A DNA stretch of 25,338 bases from Bacteroidota bacterium (GTDB lineage: Bacteria > Bacteroidota > Bacteroidia > Flavobacteriales > Flavobacteriaceae): positions 1 through 25,338 of the forward strand of contig JAEWCF010000019.1 in the NCBI GenBank assembly GCA_023390775.1, written 5' to 3'. Position numbers and translations under genes: made by a program. The notes under the pieces are model-generated. The model ran no database searches, had not been told where the DNA came from, and worked only from the letters and a program-made list of their open reading frames with translations. The first letter of the stretch is position 1, and each line of letters opens with the position of its first letter. Of the stretch, positions 15,902-23,079 are shown in pieces.

Positions 15902-16663
15902 CTATTTTTTCCAGAACTTAAGCCTTCTTTTGATGCGGCGGCGGCGCTCGAACCGCTCCAGGAAGAGGTTTGCCATCGCGCTGAGCGAATCGTGGACCGT
16001 TTGTTCGGGTATATTGCCCAGGCGGGCATATTCGCGTGACATGATTCGGATAATGTCGGGCTGTGTCGTGAGTTTGGCTAAATTCTCCATCCGTTTTTCA
16101 AACGGCATCGACGCGTGGAAGGCCATGCGGTTGAGATCGACCAGGTAAAAATCATAATCGGGACCATTCTTTTTAATGAGCGTGTTCCCCGAAGTGTTGT
16201 CGATGAATTCGATCCCTGCCTCGTGCAACCGGTAGGCAAACCGCGTATACTGGACGATGATGTTCTCGCGGTCGGGATAATGTTGGTTGGTGGTGAGCTC
16301 GCGGAACATCAGGTCGGCAGCGAGTTGTTCGCTCACGTAATAGCTTTCCCCAAGGCCCAGAGGTGACAAATCCTCAAAATAAGCCATCGGCTGCGGCGTC
16401 CCGAACCCCCTTTCCAGAAGCATATTGGCGTATTCATAGGACCGGCGCGCCTTGGACTTCCTTATGTATCGGTAAATGAAGGAATTGATCGCGCCGGGCT
16501 TTTTGAACGATTTGATGTTGACCTTCAGATCGCCAATGTCAAAAATCTTGATCGTGTTGCGCACGGCTTCGCCCAAAAGTTCCCCACGGCTCCCGAATTC
16601 GGCGATGCAGCCCGTGATCTGGGTTTCAAGCGCGCGGAAATTCGGGTGGATCGTTTTGTTCAT
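15902..16663 (-). CDS. Kdo-kinase-like (KdkA/InaA-type) lipopolysaccharide kinase
   Basis: A 253-residue protein-kinase-like fold of the lipopolysaccharide kinase group, which phosphorylates Kdo or core sugars. From the Met at 16663 the landmarks are VNIKSFKK (ATP Lys51), EQLAADLMFREL, RLHEAGIEF (His147), FIDNTSGNTLI with catalytic Asp155 and metal Asn160, and YLVDLNRM with metal Asp176. The catalytic loop thus keeps the D-x4-N spacing but lacks the usual HxD just before it. The C-terminus is very basic (ERFERRRRIKRRLKFWKK), fit for binding the membrane surface. An in-frame TTG at 16672 lies inside the -7 box and is rejected. It is transcribed away from the rhamnosyltransferase-like gene across only 59 bases. 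Confidence 0.8.
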   Translation of the reverse strand: MNKTIHPNFRALETQITGCIAEFGSRGELLGEAVRNTIKIFDIGDLKVNIKSFKKPGAINSFIYRYIRKSKARRSYEYANMLLERGFGTPQPMAYFEDLSPLGLGESYYVSEQLAADLMFRELTTNQHYPDRENIIVQYTRFAYRLHEAGIEFIDNTSGNTLIKKNGPDYDFYLVDLNRMAFHASMPFEKRMENLAKLTTQPDIIRIMSREYARLGNIPEQTVHDSLSAMANLFLERFERRRRIKRRLKFWKK

Positions 16664-16668
16664 CGGCT

Positions 16669-16677
16669 GCAAAAGTA
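16669..16677 (-). promoter_or_regulatory. candidate -7 box for the Kdo-kinase-like gene
   Basis: On the - strand TACTTTTGC matches TAnnTTTGC and ends five bases before the ATG at 16663. This predicts a leaderless or nearly leaderless transcript. No clear -33 TTG is present. Confidence 0.45.
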
Positions 16678-16698
16678 ACCATTTTGGAATATTTGGTT

Positions 16699-16706
16699 TA
16701 TTTTTG
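16699..16706 (+). promoter_or_regulatory. candidate -7 box for the rhamnosyltransferase-like gene
   Basis: TATTTTTG on the + strand fits TAnnTTTG and ends 16 bases before the ATG at 16723. It lies within the same 59-base divergent gap as the opposing box at 16669-16677, so the two promoters would overlap. Confidence 0.35.
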
Positions 16707-16722
16707 GCAAAATACCTCGCCG

Positions 16723-17574
16723 ATGTTCAGGCATTACCTGATTACCCGCTTCAACCTGCGCAATCCCAAGTGGGACAAGACCAAGAACAACGAATCATTG
16801 CTCGACCAGGAGTGGATGGACCACCGCATGGAGCTCTTTGCGAATTTCTGTTGCCCGTCGGTGGGCGCACAGGCCCAAAAGAATTTCGACTGGCTGGTTT
16901 GCTTTGACGTTACCACGCCCCAAAAATACCGCGTTCGCGCATCGGCCCTGCTCTCGAATATTCCGCAGGCCCGCATCCTCTACCTCGACGGAATGCCCTC
17001 GTTCGCGCCCGAGGTCAAGAAACTAATAGCATCCGAAACCCATGGAATTCCGCACCTGATCACCTCGCGCATCGACAACGACGACTGCATCCACCGCAAT
17101 TTCATCGCCGAGATCCAATCGCACTTTAACGGCCAGGATTACCGCGCCATCGACATCATCGAGGGTTACTCGCTGCAGGTCTCGCCCGAGTTCATGCTCG
17201 GCAAAAAGGAACACATCTTCAACCCGTTCATCAGCCTGATCGAGAAGAACCACGACCCCGCGACCGTCTGGCAAAGCGACCACAACATGTGGAAGAAGGA
17301 GAGCCGGATCACGACGGTCACGGGAAAGCGCCTCTGGATGTCCATCATCCACGAGAAAAACAAGGTCAACGAGTTCGACGGCTACGGCGATGTGAAATGG
17401 CAGGACGTGTCAACCGATTTCGTCGTTTCCCAAGCGATGCAGGCCAAAATACAATCGTCGCTCAAACCCGAGAAAGACTGGAAATGGCTCAGTTTCAAGA
17501 ACGCGGTCTACGTTCGCTGGGTGCTTTTCAACAAACAGTTCAAGCGCAAACTCGGGATTTATAAGTTGAAGTAG
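16723..17574 (+). CDS. putative rhamnosyltransferase-family glycosyltransferase
   Basis: A 283-residue protein matching the 'putative rhamnosyl transferase' family: MFRHYLITRFNLRNPKWDKT, FDWLVCFDVTTPQKY, and a metal/donor-type acidic cluster in TSRIDNDDCIHRNFI, followed by IDIIEGYSLQ and WMSIIHEKNKVNEF. No signal peptide or membrane segment, so it would work in the cytoplasm on a nucleotide-sugar donor. The ATG at 16723 gives the usual beginning; an in-frame TTG at 16684 lies upstream of the -7 box. It is the only + strand gene inside the middle of the glycan cluster. The family name rests on homology; the sugar actually transferred is not known. Confidence 0.75.
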   Translation: MFRHYLITRFNLRNPKWDKTKNNESLLDQEWMDHRMELFANFCCPSVGAQAQKNFDWLVCFDVTTPQKYRVRASALLSNIPQARILYLDGMPSFAPEVKKLIASETHGIPHLITSRIDNDDCIHRNFIAEIQSHFNGQDYRAIDIIEGYSLQVSPEFMLGKKEHIFNPFISLIEKNHDPATVWQSDHNMWKKESRITTVTGKRLWMSIIHEKNKVNEFDGYGDVKWQDVSTDFVVSQAMQAKIQSSLKPEKDWKWLSFKNAVYVRWVLFNKQFKRKLGIYKLK

Positions 17575-17614
17575 GGCGTGCCGGCGGAAGATGTTCGCCG
17601 TTCAAAACGTGATT

Positions 17615-17687
17615 GGGCCGCCGTCGCGCTCTCGCCTGTATCTTATGCTCGTGCCTCGCAAAAGGATGCCGGCTTGATCGCTCACGC
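17615..17687. repeat. possible degenerate REP-like intergenic element
   Basis: A GC-rich stretch in an otherwise AT-rich gap: GGGCCGCCGTCGCGCTCT, GTATCTTATGC, a short loop, GCAAAAGGATGCCGGCTT, GATCGCTCACGC. TCTTATGC and GCAAAAGG can pair imperfectly. It resembles, from memory, a dispersed non-coding element of Flavobacteriaceae chromosomes (TATCTTTTGC ... GCAAAAGGATGCCGCTTCAA type). Only one copy is in this window, so its repeated nature cannot be shown here. Confidence 0.4.
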
Positions 17688-17693
17688 GGATTC

Positions 17694-17733
17694 AATGTAC
17701 CAATGTTTAAATGTGCAAATATACCAATTGGAG
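17694..17733 (+). repeat. octamer array, consensus AATGTACC, about five units
   Basis: AATGTACC, AATGTTTA, AATGTGCA, AATATACC and AATTGGAG follow each other in 8-base register just before the 3' end of the convergent gene at 17749. Units are more diverged than in the heptamer arrays. Confidence 0.5.
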
Positions 17734-17748
17734 CTGCAGCCGTAGAAC

Positions 17749-18696
17749 TTACATCAGGATTTGGTCAAGCCAAGCGGCAACGGTAAACTTTTCGACGATG
17801 TTTTCAGGAACGGGGCGGTAGGGCGATTCGAGGAATTCGGTGGGGATGGCAAAGTTTTCCACGTCGTCGATCACGAAGATGTTTTGCTCGTCGAAAAATT
17901 CGTAATTGCGAACGTCGCGGTTGGTGGTGATGAGCTTTCGGGCAAAACCCAGCGCCTCAAATGTGCGAAAGGTAAGCCCGTCCTGCACGCCGTACTTGTG
18001 GATATCCACGATGATCGAGGCGTTTTTGATTTCTGCGATCACCTCGGGATTCTGCATCCGCCGTGAAATAAAGGTCACTAGATCGCTCTCGCGCGGCTTG
18101 TCACTCATCACGAAAAAGCGGTAGGGAAAGTTCGCGGCTTTCAATTGCGCCGCCACCTTTTCCAAAACGGCAAACCGGTAATCATACGACGCCACCGAAA
18201 AGGCGCCTTTCGGGACAACCGCATCGGTTTGGGGTTGGAAGTAGATGAAGTTCGGGATGAAATTCAGGTTGTATTTTTCCGCGTCGGCTTTTTCGTAGGC
18301 CCAAACCGCGTCGAAGTATTTGATCACGTCCTTCTTGCGCGGGATGTTGTTCACCGAGTCGTGGTAATACGCGATCATCCTTTTGGAAGACTTGCGGATC
18401 GTTTCGAGTTGGGAATCGAAAAACAGGTCCGGCCGCACAATCAGCGCGATGTCATACTGCTTTGAGGCCACCGCCTCGGTCAAATCCCTGAGCTTCAAAT
18501 AATTCTTGAGCTTCTTTCCCGTAAACAGCTTGTAACCAGACGAATATATTTTCTCACCTAAATTTTTATATCGGTACGAAAGCGCCGCGGTATTGTAGTA
18601 ATCGACCTCGGCGTAACGCGTCTTTAGCTCGTCGCGCACCGCATCGTAATACCCCGACATGTCGAAGGTGATGAACAGTACGCGCTTATTTTCCAT
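17749..18696 (-). CDS. glycosyltransferase-like protein (RfaS/CgeB-like)
   Basis: A 315-residue protein without signal peptide or membrane segment. It begins MENKRVLFITFDMSGYYDAV, a Rossmann-like first strand, and has a GT-B type second half: NASIIVDIHKYGVQDGLTF then FEALGFARKLITTNRDVRN and FFDEQNIFVIDD, the pattern of CgeB-like and RfaS (LPS core biosynthesis) proteins, where an aromatic/acidic loop binds the donor. Support is by pattern only, so the exact family is uncertain. Its ATG overlaps the 3' end of the upstream GT4 gene by 11 bases, so the two are co-expressed and probably act on the same glycan. Confidence 0.65.
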   Translation of the reverse strand: MENKRVLFITFDMSGYYDAVRDELKTRYAEVDYYNTAALSYRYKNLGEKIYSSGYKLFTGKKLKNYLKLRDLTEAVASKQYDIALIVRPDLFFDSQLETIRKSSKRMIAYYHDSVNNIPRKKDVIKYFDAVWAYEKADAEKYNLNFIPNFIYFQPQTDAVVPKGAFSVASYDYRFAVLEKVAAQLKAANFPYRFFVMSDKPRESDLVTFISRRMQNPEVIAEIKNASIIVDIHKYGVQDGLTFRTFEALGFARKLITTNRDVRNYEFFDEQNIFVIDDVENFAIPTEFLESPYRPVPENIVEKFTVAAWLDQILM

Positions 18697-19798
18697 GCTT
18701 TTGCAAGACTTCGTTGAGCTCGTCGAACATCTTCTTGGCGATGACGTCCTTGGTGAAATTTTCGATCAGGAATTGGTAGCCTTTGTCACGAAATTTTTCC
18801 TGCAAGGATTCATCGGCCAAAAGCCGCTCGACCTTATCGGCAAAATCGACGGGGTTTCCAACCTCGGCCAACAATCCCGTTTCGCCATTGACCACCACCT
18901 CGGGAATCCCGCCCGCATTGGCCGCCACGATCGGGACGCGGCACGCATAGGATTCGAGCAAAACGCCGCCGGTAGGCTCGTTGTTTGAGGTGAATAGGAA
19001 AAGGTCGAATTCGGGCAGAATGCTGGGGATGTCTTTTCGGAACCCTGCGAAGATGACATCGTCGGTCAGGCCTAATGATGCAACCTGGGCGCGCACCTCG
19101 GCCTCCAGCGGCCCGTCGCCCACCAAAATATATTTCGCCTTCAGGCCGCGCTTCTTGAGTTCCGATGCGGTCGCGACCCAGGTTTTGTGATCCTTAAAGC
19201 CCGTGAATGCCGCAATGTTTCCGATGATTTTGTGATCATCGGCGATATTGAACTCGCGCCGTATCAAACCGTTGGGCGACTGCTTGGGGAATTTCGCGAT
19301 ATCGGTCACGCTGCCTACGACACAAAGTTTCGAATGATCGTTCACGGCGTACTTGAGCACGTCGACCACCGGCTGCGATACGCAGATGATCTTCTTGATG
19401 CCGGAGTAATTGTATTTCCACTTTCGGAAGAAATTGGTGTCGACCCGTTTGATCAGCGTCCGGCAAAGCACCAGCGGAATTTTCAGGCCGTAAAGCAACG
19501 AGGAAAGGACCGCGATCGTGTGCGATTCGCTGTTGTGGATAAAGACGATGTCAGCACGGTTTTCATCGGCGATTTTTTTGAGCGATTTGGCGAACTTGAG
19601 ATCGTATTCGCCGTTGAAATCAAGCCCGATCACCTGCATGTTTTTGGATGTGGCGATCTGGAAAATCTCGGAATCTTTCGGACAGACGATCCACTGGTCC
19701 TCCACATAATTGAAGTCGCGAAAAGCCTCGTAAAGGTAAATGATCTTTTGTTCGTGGCCCCTCCAACCCCGCGATGCCGTGACCTGGATCAGTCTCAT
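18686..19798 (-). CDS. glycosyltransferase family 4
   Basis: A 370-residue GT-B retaining enzyme. From the Met at 19798 it begins MRLIQVTASRGWRGHEQKII; the longer frame upstream has no homology and covers the -7 box. N-terminal domain 1 to about 175; C-terminal domain with GDGPLEAEV, FAGFRKDIPSILPEFDLFLF and the donor-binding Glu-rich loop NNEPTGGVLLESYACRVP, then NAGGIPEVVVNGETGLLA. These fix the GT4 call. The N-terminal GGxG-type loop is replaced by SRGWRGHE, as in several LPS/teichoic GT4 enzymes. First gene of a two-gene - strand unit, divergent from tsaC. The sugar and acceptor are unknown. Confidence 0.88.
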   Translation of the reverse strand: MRLIQVTASRGWRGHEQKIIYLYEAFRDFNYVEDQWIVCPKDSEIFQIATSKNMQVIGLDFNGEYDLKFAKSLKKIADENRADIVFIHNSESHTIAVLSSLLYGLKIPLVLCRTLIKRVDTNFFRKWKYNYSGIKKIICVSQPVVDVLKYAVNDHSKLCVVGSVTDIAKFPKQSPNGLIRREFNIADDHKIIGNIAAFTGFKDHKTWVATASELKKRGLKAKYILVGDGPLEAEVRAQVASLGLTDDVIFAGFRKDIPSILPEFDLFLFTSNNEPTGGVLLESYACRVPIVAANAGGIPEVVVNGETGLLAEVGNPVDFADKVERLLADESLQEKFRDKGYQFLIENFTKDVIAKKMFDELNEVLQKHGK

Positions 19799-19812
19799 AA
19801 AATCGGTTTGCG

Positions 19813-19821
19813 GCAAAGATA
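19813..19821 (-). promoter_or_regulatory. candidate -7 box for the GT4 / RfaS-like unit
   Basis: On the - strand TATCTTTGC matches TAnnTTTGC exactly and ends 14 bases before the ATG at 19798. It lies back to back with the opposing box at 19847-19855. Confidence 0.45.
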
Positions 19822-19846
19822 TAAATCCAATCGCGCGCACTTTAAA

Positions 19847-19855
19847 TACCTTTGC
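19847..19855 (+). promoter_or_regulatory. candidate -7 box for tsaC
   Basis: TACCTTTGC, identical to the box of the FUSC gene, ends 13 bases before the ATG at 19869. The 70-base divergent gap thus holds two opposed -7 boxes 25 bases apart. No clear -33 TTG. Confidence 0.5.
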
Positions 19856-19868
19856 AAAAACTTTTGAG

Positions 19869-20438
19869 ATGGAAGACCTTTCAGCCGAAGTCCACCGCGC
19901 CTATGAGGCGATTGCCGCCGGGGGCATCATCCTCTACCCTACCGACACCGTTTGGGGAATCGGGTGCGATGCGTCGAATCCCGAAGCCGTGGCCAAAATT
20001 TTCGCCCTGAAAAAGCGCGCCGAGAGCAAATCGATGATCGTATTGGTCAATTCGGACGGGATGCTTCAACGCGTGTTCAAACGCATTCCCGACGTGGCCT
20101 GGGACATCCTCGAATTCTCCGAAAAACCCACGACACTCGTGCTCGACGCGCCGCAAAACGTGGCCAAAAACCTCATCGCCGAAGACAACACCCTGGGCGT
20201 GCGCGTGGTCAAGGAGCCGTTTTGCTTCAGGCTGATGGAACGCATGAAAAAACCATTGGTCTCCACTTCGGCCAATATTTCGGGTGAGCCGACGCCGCAA
20301 TCGTTCAAAGAAATCAGCCCCGAGATTGTGAACGGGGTGGACTATGTCGTAAATTTGCACCGCGAAAAAGAAGGCGGGAAACCGTCTGCGATCATCAGGC
20401 TTGGGCTTGATTCGCAGGTGAAAATCATCAGGAAGTGA
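19869..20438 (+). CDS. tsaC: L-threonylcarbamoyladenylate synthase (YrdC/Sua5 family, short form)
   Basis: Makes threonylcarbamoyl-AMP from threonine, bicarbonate and ATP, the first step of t6A37 modification of ANN-decoding tRNAs. The 189-residue product is a single YrdC domain: GGIILYPTDTVWGIGCDA (18-35), the basic ATP/substrate patch FALKKRAESKSMIVLV, LGVRVVKEPF and STSANISGEPTP. The C-terminal Sua5 domain is absent, as in TsaC. The ATG at 19869 follows the -7 box; a longer in-frame reading upstream runs back over the divergent promoter and into the GT4 gene. cca, another tRNA gene, is next downstream, separated by repeat arrays. Confidence 0.93.
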   Translation: MEDLSAEVHRAYEAIAAGGIILYPTDTVWGIGCDASNPEAVAKIFALKKRAESKSMIVLVNSDGMLQRVFKRIPDVAWDILEFSEKPTTLVLDAPQNVAKNLIAEDNTLGVRVVKEPFCFRLMERMKKPLVSTSANISGEPTPQSFKEISPEIVNGVDYVVNLHREKEGGKPSAIIRLGLDSQVKIIRK

Positions 20439-20449
20439 CAAACGTCGCA

Positions 20450-20470
20450 TGTCCAATGACGAATGAGACC
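20450..20470 (+). repeat. short heptamer array (TGTCCAA, TGACGAA, TGAGACC)
   Basis: Three 7-base units in register, related to TGACGAA, begin 12 bases after the tsaC stop. Three units are few, so chance is not excluded, but two other arrays follow in the same gap. Confidence 0.4.
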
Positions 20471-20488
20471 AACGAGAGGCATTTGAGC

Positions 20489-20528
20489 GTTTACACGTTG
20501 TAAAGTTGCAAGTTTGTAAAGTTAAAAA
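20489..20528 (+). repeat. imperfect ~8-base array, consensus GTTGTAAA
   Basis: GTTTACAC, GTTGTAAA, GTTGCAA, GTTTGTAAA and GTTAAAAA follow one another; unit length varies from 7 to 9, unlike the strict heptamer arrays. Confidence 0.45.
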
Positions 20529-20549
20529 GTCGCCTATAATTGACGCTTT

Positions 20550-20584
20550 CCCAAAACCCAAAACCCATAACTCAGAACCTTGAA
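20550..20584 (-). repeat. heptamer array (CCCAAAA type) running into the cca start codon
   Basis: CCCAAAA, CCCAAAA, CCCATAA, CTCAGAA and a decayed CCTTGAA stand in exact 7-base register. On the - strand the units read TTTTGGG/TTATGGG/TTCTGAG, the same word family as the array at 5291-5367. The TTG start codon of cca (20580-20582) lies inside the fifth unit. Confidence 0.75.
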
Positions 20585-22001
20585 CTACCAATCCGCCCTC
20601 ACAAACCCGATCTTCCAAATAACTTCCCAGGCATCACAGGACCTCGGGGTTGAAAGCTACGTCATCGGCGGGTTTGTGCGCGATTTGCTGCTGGGGCGCG
20701 ATTACAAGAAGGACATCGACATCGTGGCCATCGGCAGCGGGATCGACCTCGCCATCAGGGTTTCGGAACTGCTGCCCGGCAAACCCAAGGTGCAGGTTTT
20801 CAAAAATTATGGCACGGCGATGCTGCGGCACAAGGACATCGAGATCGAGTTCGTGGGCGCGCGCAAGGAATCGTATTCGGAAAACAGCCGAAACCCGCAG
20901 GTGGAACCCGGAACGCTCAAGGACGACCAGGACCGCCGCGACTTCACCATCAATGCCCTGGCGCTTTCGCTGAACCAAAACAGCTTCGGCGAATTGCTCG
21001 ATCCCTTTGACGGTGTGGGCGACCTCGGCCGAAAAAGCATCAAAACACCGCTCGATCCCGACATCACTTTTAGCGACGACCCGCTGCGGATGCTCCGGGG
21101 TATCCGCTTTGCCGCGCAACTCGGCTTTATGCTCGAACCCGAAACCTTCGCCTCGATCAAAAAGAACTGTGAGCGCATCAGGATCATTTCGGGAGAACGC
21201 ATCACCGAGGAACTTCACAAGATCCTGCTGACGCCCAAACCCTCCGAAGGCTTTTTGCTGCTCTACAAAACCGGGCTTCTGGACATCATCCTGCCGGAGC
21301 TGACGGCGCTGAATTCGGTTGAGGAAATCGAGGGACAGACGCACAAGAACAACTTTTACCACACGCTCGAGGTGGTGGACAACATCTGCAAAAACACCGA
21401 CGACCTCTGGCTTCGCTGGTCGGCACTGTTGCACGACATCGGCAAGGCGCCCACCAAACGCTTTGACAAGAAAATCGGCTGGACCTTCCACGGACACGAA
21501 TTTTTGGGGTCGAAAATGGTCAAAAAGATTTTCGAGAGGCTGCACATGCCGCTCAACCACAAGATGAAATTCGTGCAGAAAATGGTCATGATGAGCTCGC
21601 GGCCCATCGTGCTCTCGGATGATTCGGTGACCGATTCCGCGGTGCGCAGGCTGGTCTTTGACGCGGGTGAGGACGTCGAGAGCCTGATGACGCTCTGCGA
21701 GGCCGACATCACGACCAAGAATCCCAATAAATTCAGGAAATACCACGACAATTTCAAACAGGTGCGCAACAAGATCGTCGAGGTCGAGGAGCGTGACCAT
21801 GTTCGCAATTTCCAGCCACCCGTGACCGGAGAGGAAATCATGGAGATCTTCGGGCTGCCGCCTTCGCGGGAGATCGGCGTGCTCAAGGAAGCGGTCAAGG
21901 AGGCGATCCTGGAGGGGGAAATTCCCAATGAATACCAGGCTGCACGCGACTTCGTCTTCAAAAAAGCCGAATCGATGGGCCTCAAACCAAAAAACAATTA
22001 G
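20580..22001 (+). CDS. cca: CCA-adding enzyme / poly(A) polymerase family tRNA nucleotidyltransferase with HD domain
   Basis: Adds or repairs the 3' CCA of tRNAs. The 473-residue class II nucleotidyltransferase shows GGFVRDLLLGR (30-40), catalytic DID (45-47) with third carboxylate Glu90 in EIEFVGAR, RRDFTINALAL (119-129, template helix region), DPLRMLRGIRFAAQLG (167-182), and a C-terminal HD domain with LLHDIGKAP (His285/Asp286). The HD domain suggests an added phosphohydrolase activity. The start is TTG at 20580: an in-frame TAA lies at 20568-20570, no ATG is near, and (M)NYQSALTNPIF fits the family's beginning. The 5' leader is entirely repeat array. ctaA starts two bases after its stop. 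Confidence 0.93.
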   Translation: MNYQSALTNPIFQITSQASQDLGVESYVIGGFVRDLLLGRDYKKDIDIVAIGSGIDLAIRVSELLPGKPKVQVFKNYGTAMLRHKDIEIEFVGARKESYSENSRNPQVEPGTLKDDQDRRDFTINALALSLNQNSFGELLDPFDGVGDLGRKSIKTPLDPDITFSDDPLRMLRGIRFAAQLGFMLEPETFASIKKNCERIRIISGERITEELHKILLTPKPSEGFLLLYKTGLLDIILPELTALNSVEEIEGQTHKNNFYHTLEVVDNICKNTDDLWLRWSALLHDIGKAPTKRFDKKIGWTFHGHEFLGSKMVKKIFERLHMPLNHKMKFVQKMVMMSSRPIVLSDDSVTDSAVRRLVFDAGEDVESLMTLCEADITTKNPNKFRKYHDNFKQVRNKIVEVEERDHVRNFQPPVTGEEIMEIFGLPPSREIGVLKEAVKEAILEGEIPNEYQAARDFVFKKAESMGLKPKNN

Positions 22002-22003
22002 TC

Positions 22004-23023
22004 ATGAAAAAACAGGACAGGCCGGTGGTGATCTGGCTGTTTTCGGGATGTATCTTGATTTTCATCATGGTCGTGGTGGGCGGCATCACGAGGCTGACCA
22101 ATTCGGGCCTTTCCATGACCGACTGGCACCTGGTGACCGACACCTTTCCCCCGATGTCAGATGAAAGATGGAACGAAGCCTTCGAAGCCTACAAGCAATT
22201 CCCCGAGTACAAGCTCATCAACAGCCAAAAGGAATTCACGCTCGAGGATTACAAGTACATTTATTTCTGGGAGTGGTTCCACCGGTTCATCGGGCGCATC
22301 ATCGGAATCGTCTTCATCATCCCTTTCATCTACTTTTTGATCAAAAAACGCCTGTCGAGGCACACGGTCAAACAATCGCTGATCCTCCTTGGGCTCGGCG
22401 CGTTGCAGGGATTCTTTGGATGGTTCATGGTCAAGAGCGGCCTTGTGGACAACCCGGACGTGAGCCATTTCCGCCTCGCGCTTCACCTGGTGACGGCCTT
22501 CATTACCTTCGCCTATACCTTTTGGGTCGCGCTTGACCTGATCTATCCTGACCGCAGGGCGCCCCACGCGCTTCGGAGCCTGTCCCGTTTTGCCCTTGCA
22601 ATCCTTCTGGTGCAGATCATATACGGAGGTTTCGTGGCCGGCCTCAACGCCGGATTGGTCCACAACCACTGGCCGCTTATGTCCGACGGAAAATTGATCC
22701 ACGAGAGCGTCTGGCTGGAACGCGATTCCATTTTGCTCGCCCTGACCGAAGGCAAGAGCGGCGTTCAGTTTGTCCACCGGACCGTCGCCTATTTCGTGGT
22801 TGCCGCCATGGTTTGGCTGTATGTCCGAAGCCGGAGGTATGCGCTGTCCTCAGCCCTTAAAAACGGCTTGAACCTTCTCATCGCCCTGGTAACGGCGCAA
22901 TTCATTTTGGGTGTTTTTACCCTGCTGATGGGAGTTCCGTTATGGCTGGGATTGCTACACCAGGTTATGGCCTTCATCCTCTTGAGCGCGATGGTTTTCG
23001 TGTTGCACCAATTCTCAAAATAA
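22004..23023 (+). CDS. ctaA: heme A synthase (COX15/CtaA family)
   Basis: Oxidises the C8 methyl of heme O to make heme A for cytochrome c oxidase; an integral membrane protein. The 339-residue product has about eight hydrophobic helices, starting at residues 8-28. The paired heme-ligand histidines are present: His93 in FWEWFHRFIGR and His161 in ALHLVTAF for the first half, His258 in FVHRTVAY and His319 in LLHQVMAF for the second. The first helix leads into VGGITRLTNSGLSMTDW, diagnostic of the COX15-type (proteobacterial/mitochondrial) form. It is two bases downstream of cca, so they are likely co-transcribed although unrelated in pathway. Implies aerobic respiration with an aa3-type oxidase. 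Confidence 0.95.
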   Translation: MKKQDRPVVIWLFSGCILIFIMVVVGGITRLTNSGLSMTDWHLVTDTFPPMSDERWNEAFEAYKQFPEYKLINSQKEFTLEDYKYIYFWEWFHRFIGRIIGIVFIIPFIYFLIKKRLSRHTVKQSLILLGLGALQGFFGWFMVKSGLVDNPDVSHFRLALHLVTAFITFAYTFWVALDLIYPDRRAPHALRSLSRFALAILLVQIIYGGFVAGLNAGLVHNHWPLMSDGKLIHESVWLERDSILLALTEGKSGVQFVHRTVAYFVVAAMVWLYVRSRRYALSSALKNGLNLLIALVTAQFILGVFTLLMGVPLWLGLLHQVMAFILLSAMVFVLHQFSK

Positions 23024-23065
23024 GCTGTAAACGCGCCATAGAACAAATCTATATGGATAGTTCAA

Positions 23066-23072
23066 TACTTTG
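23066..23072 (+). promoter_or_regulatory. candidate -7 box for the DUF2490 gene
   Basis: TACTTTG, the TAnTTTG form of the Bacteroidota -7 element, ends seven bases before the ATG at 23080. No clear -33 partner. Confidence 0.4.
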
Positions 23073-23079
23073 ATAACCA

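Noticed and set aside
17575..17748. Small gene or tRNA in the convergent gap
   Set aside because: No cloverleaf and no convincing short frame; repeat-like sequence explains most of it.
19740..19868. N-terminal extension of the YrdC protein by 43 residues
   Set aside because: It covers the divergent promoters and part of the GT4 coding region; the family starts near the Met at 19869.
20634..21800. Long open frame (388 codons) on the - strand opposite cca
   Set aside because: cca keeps every catalytic motif on the + strand; the antisense product has no homology pattern.
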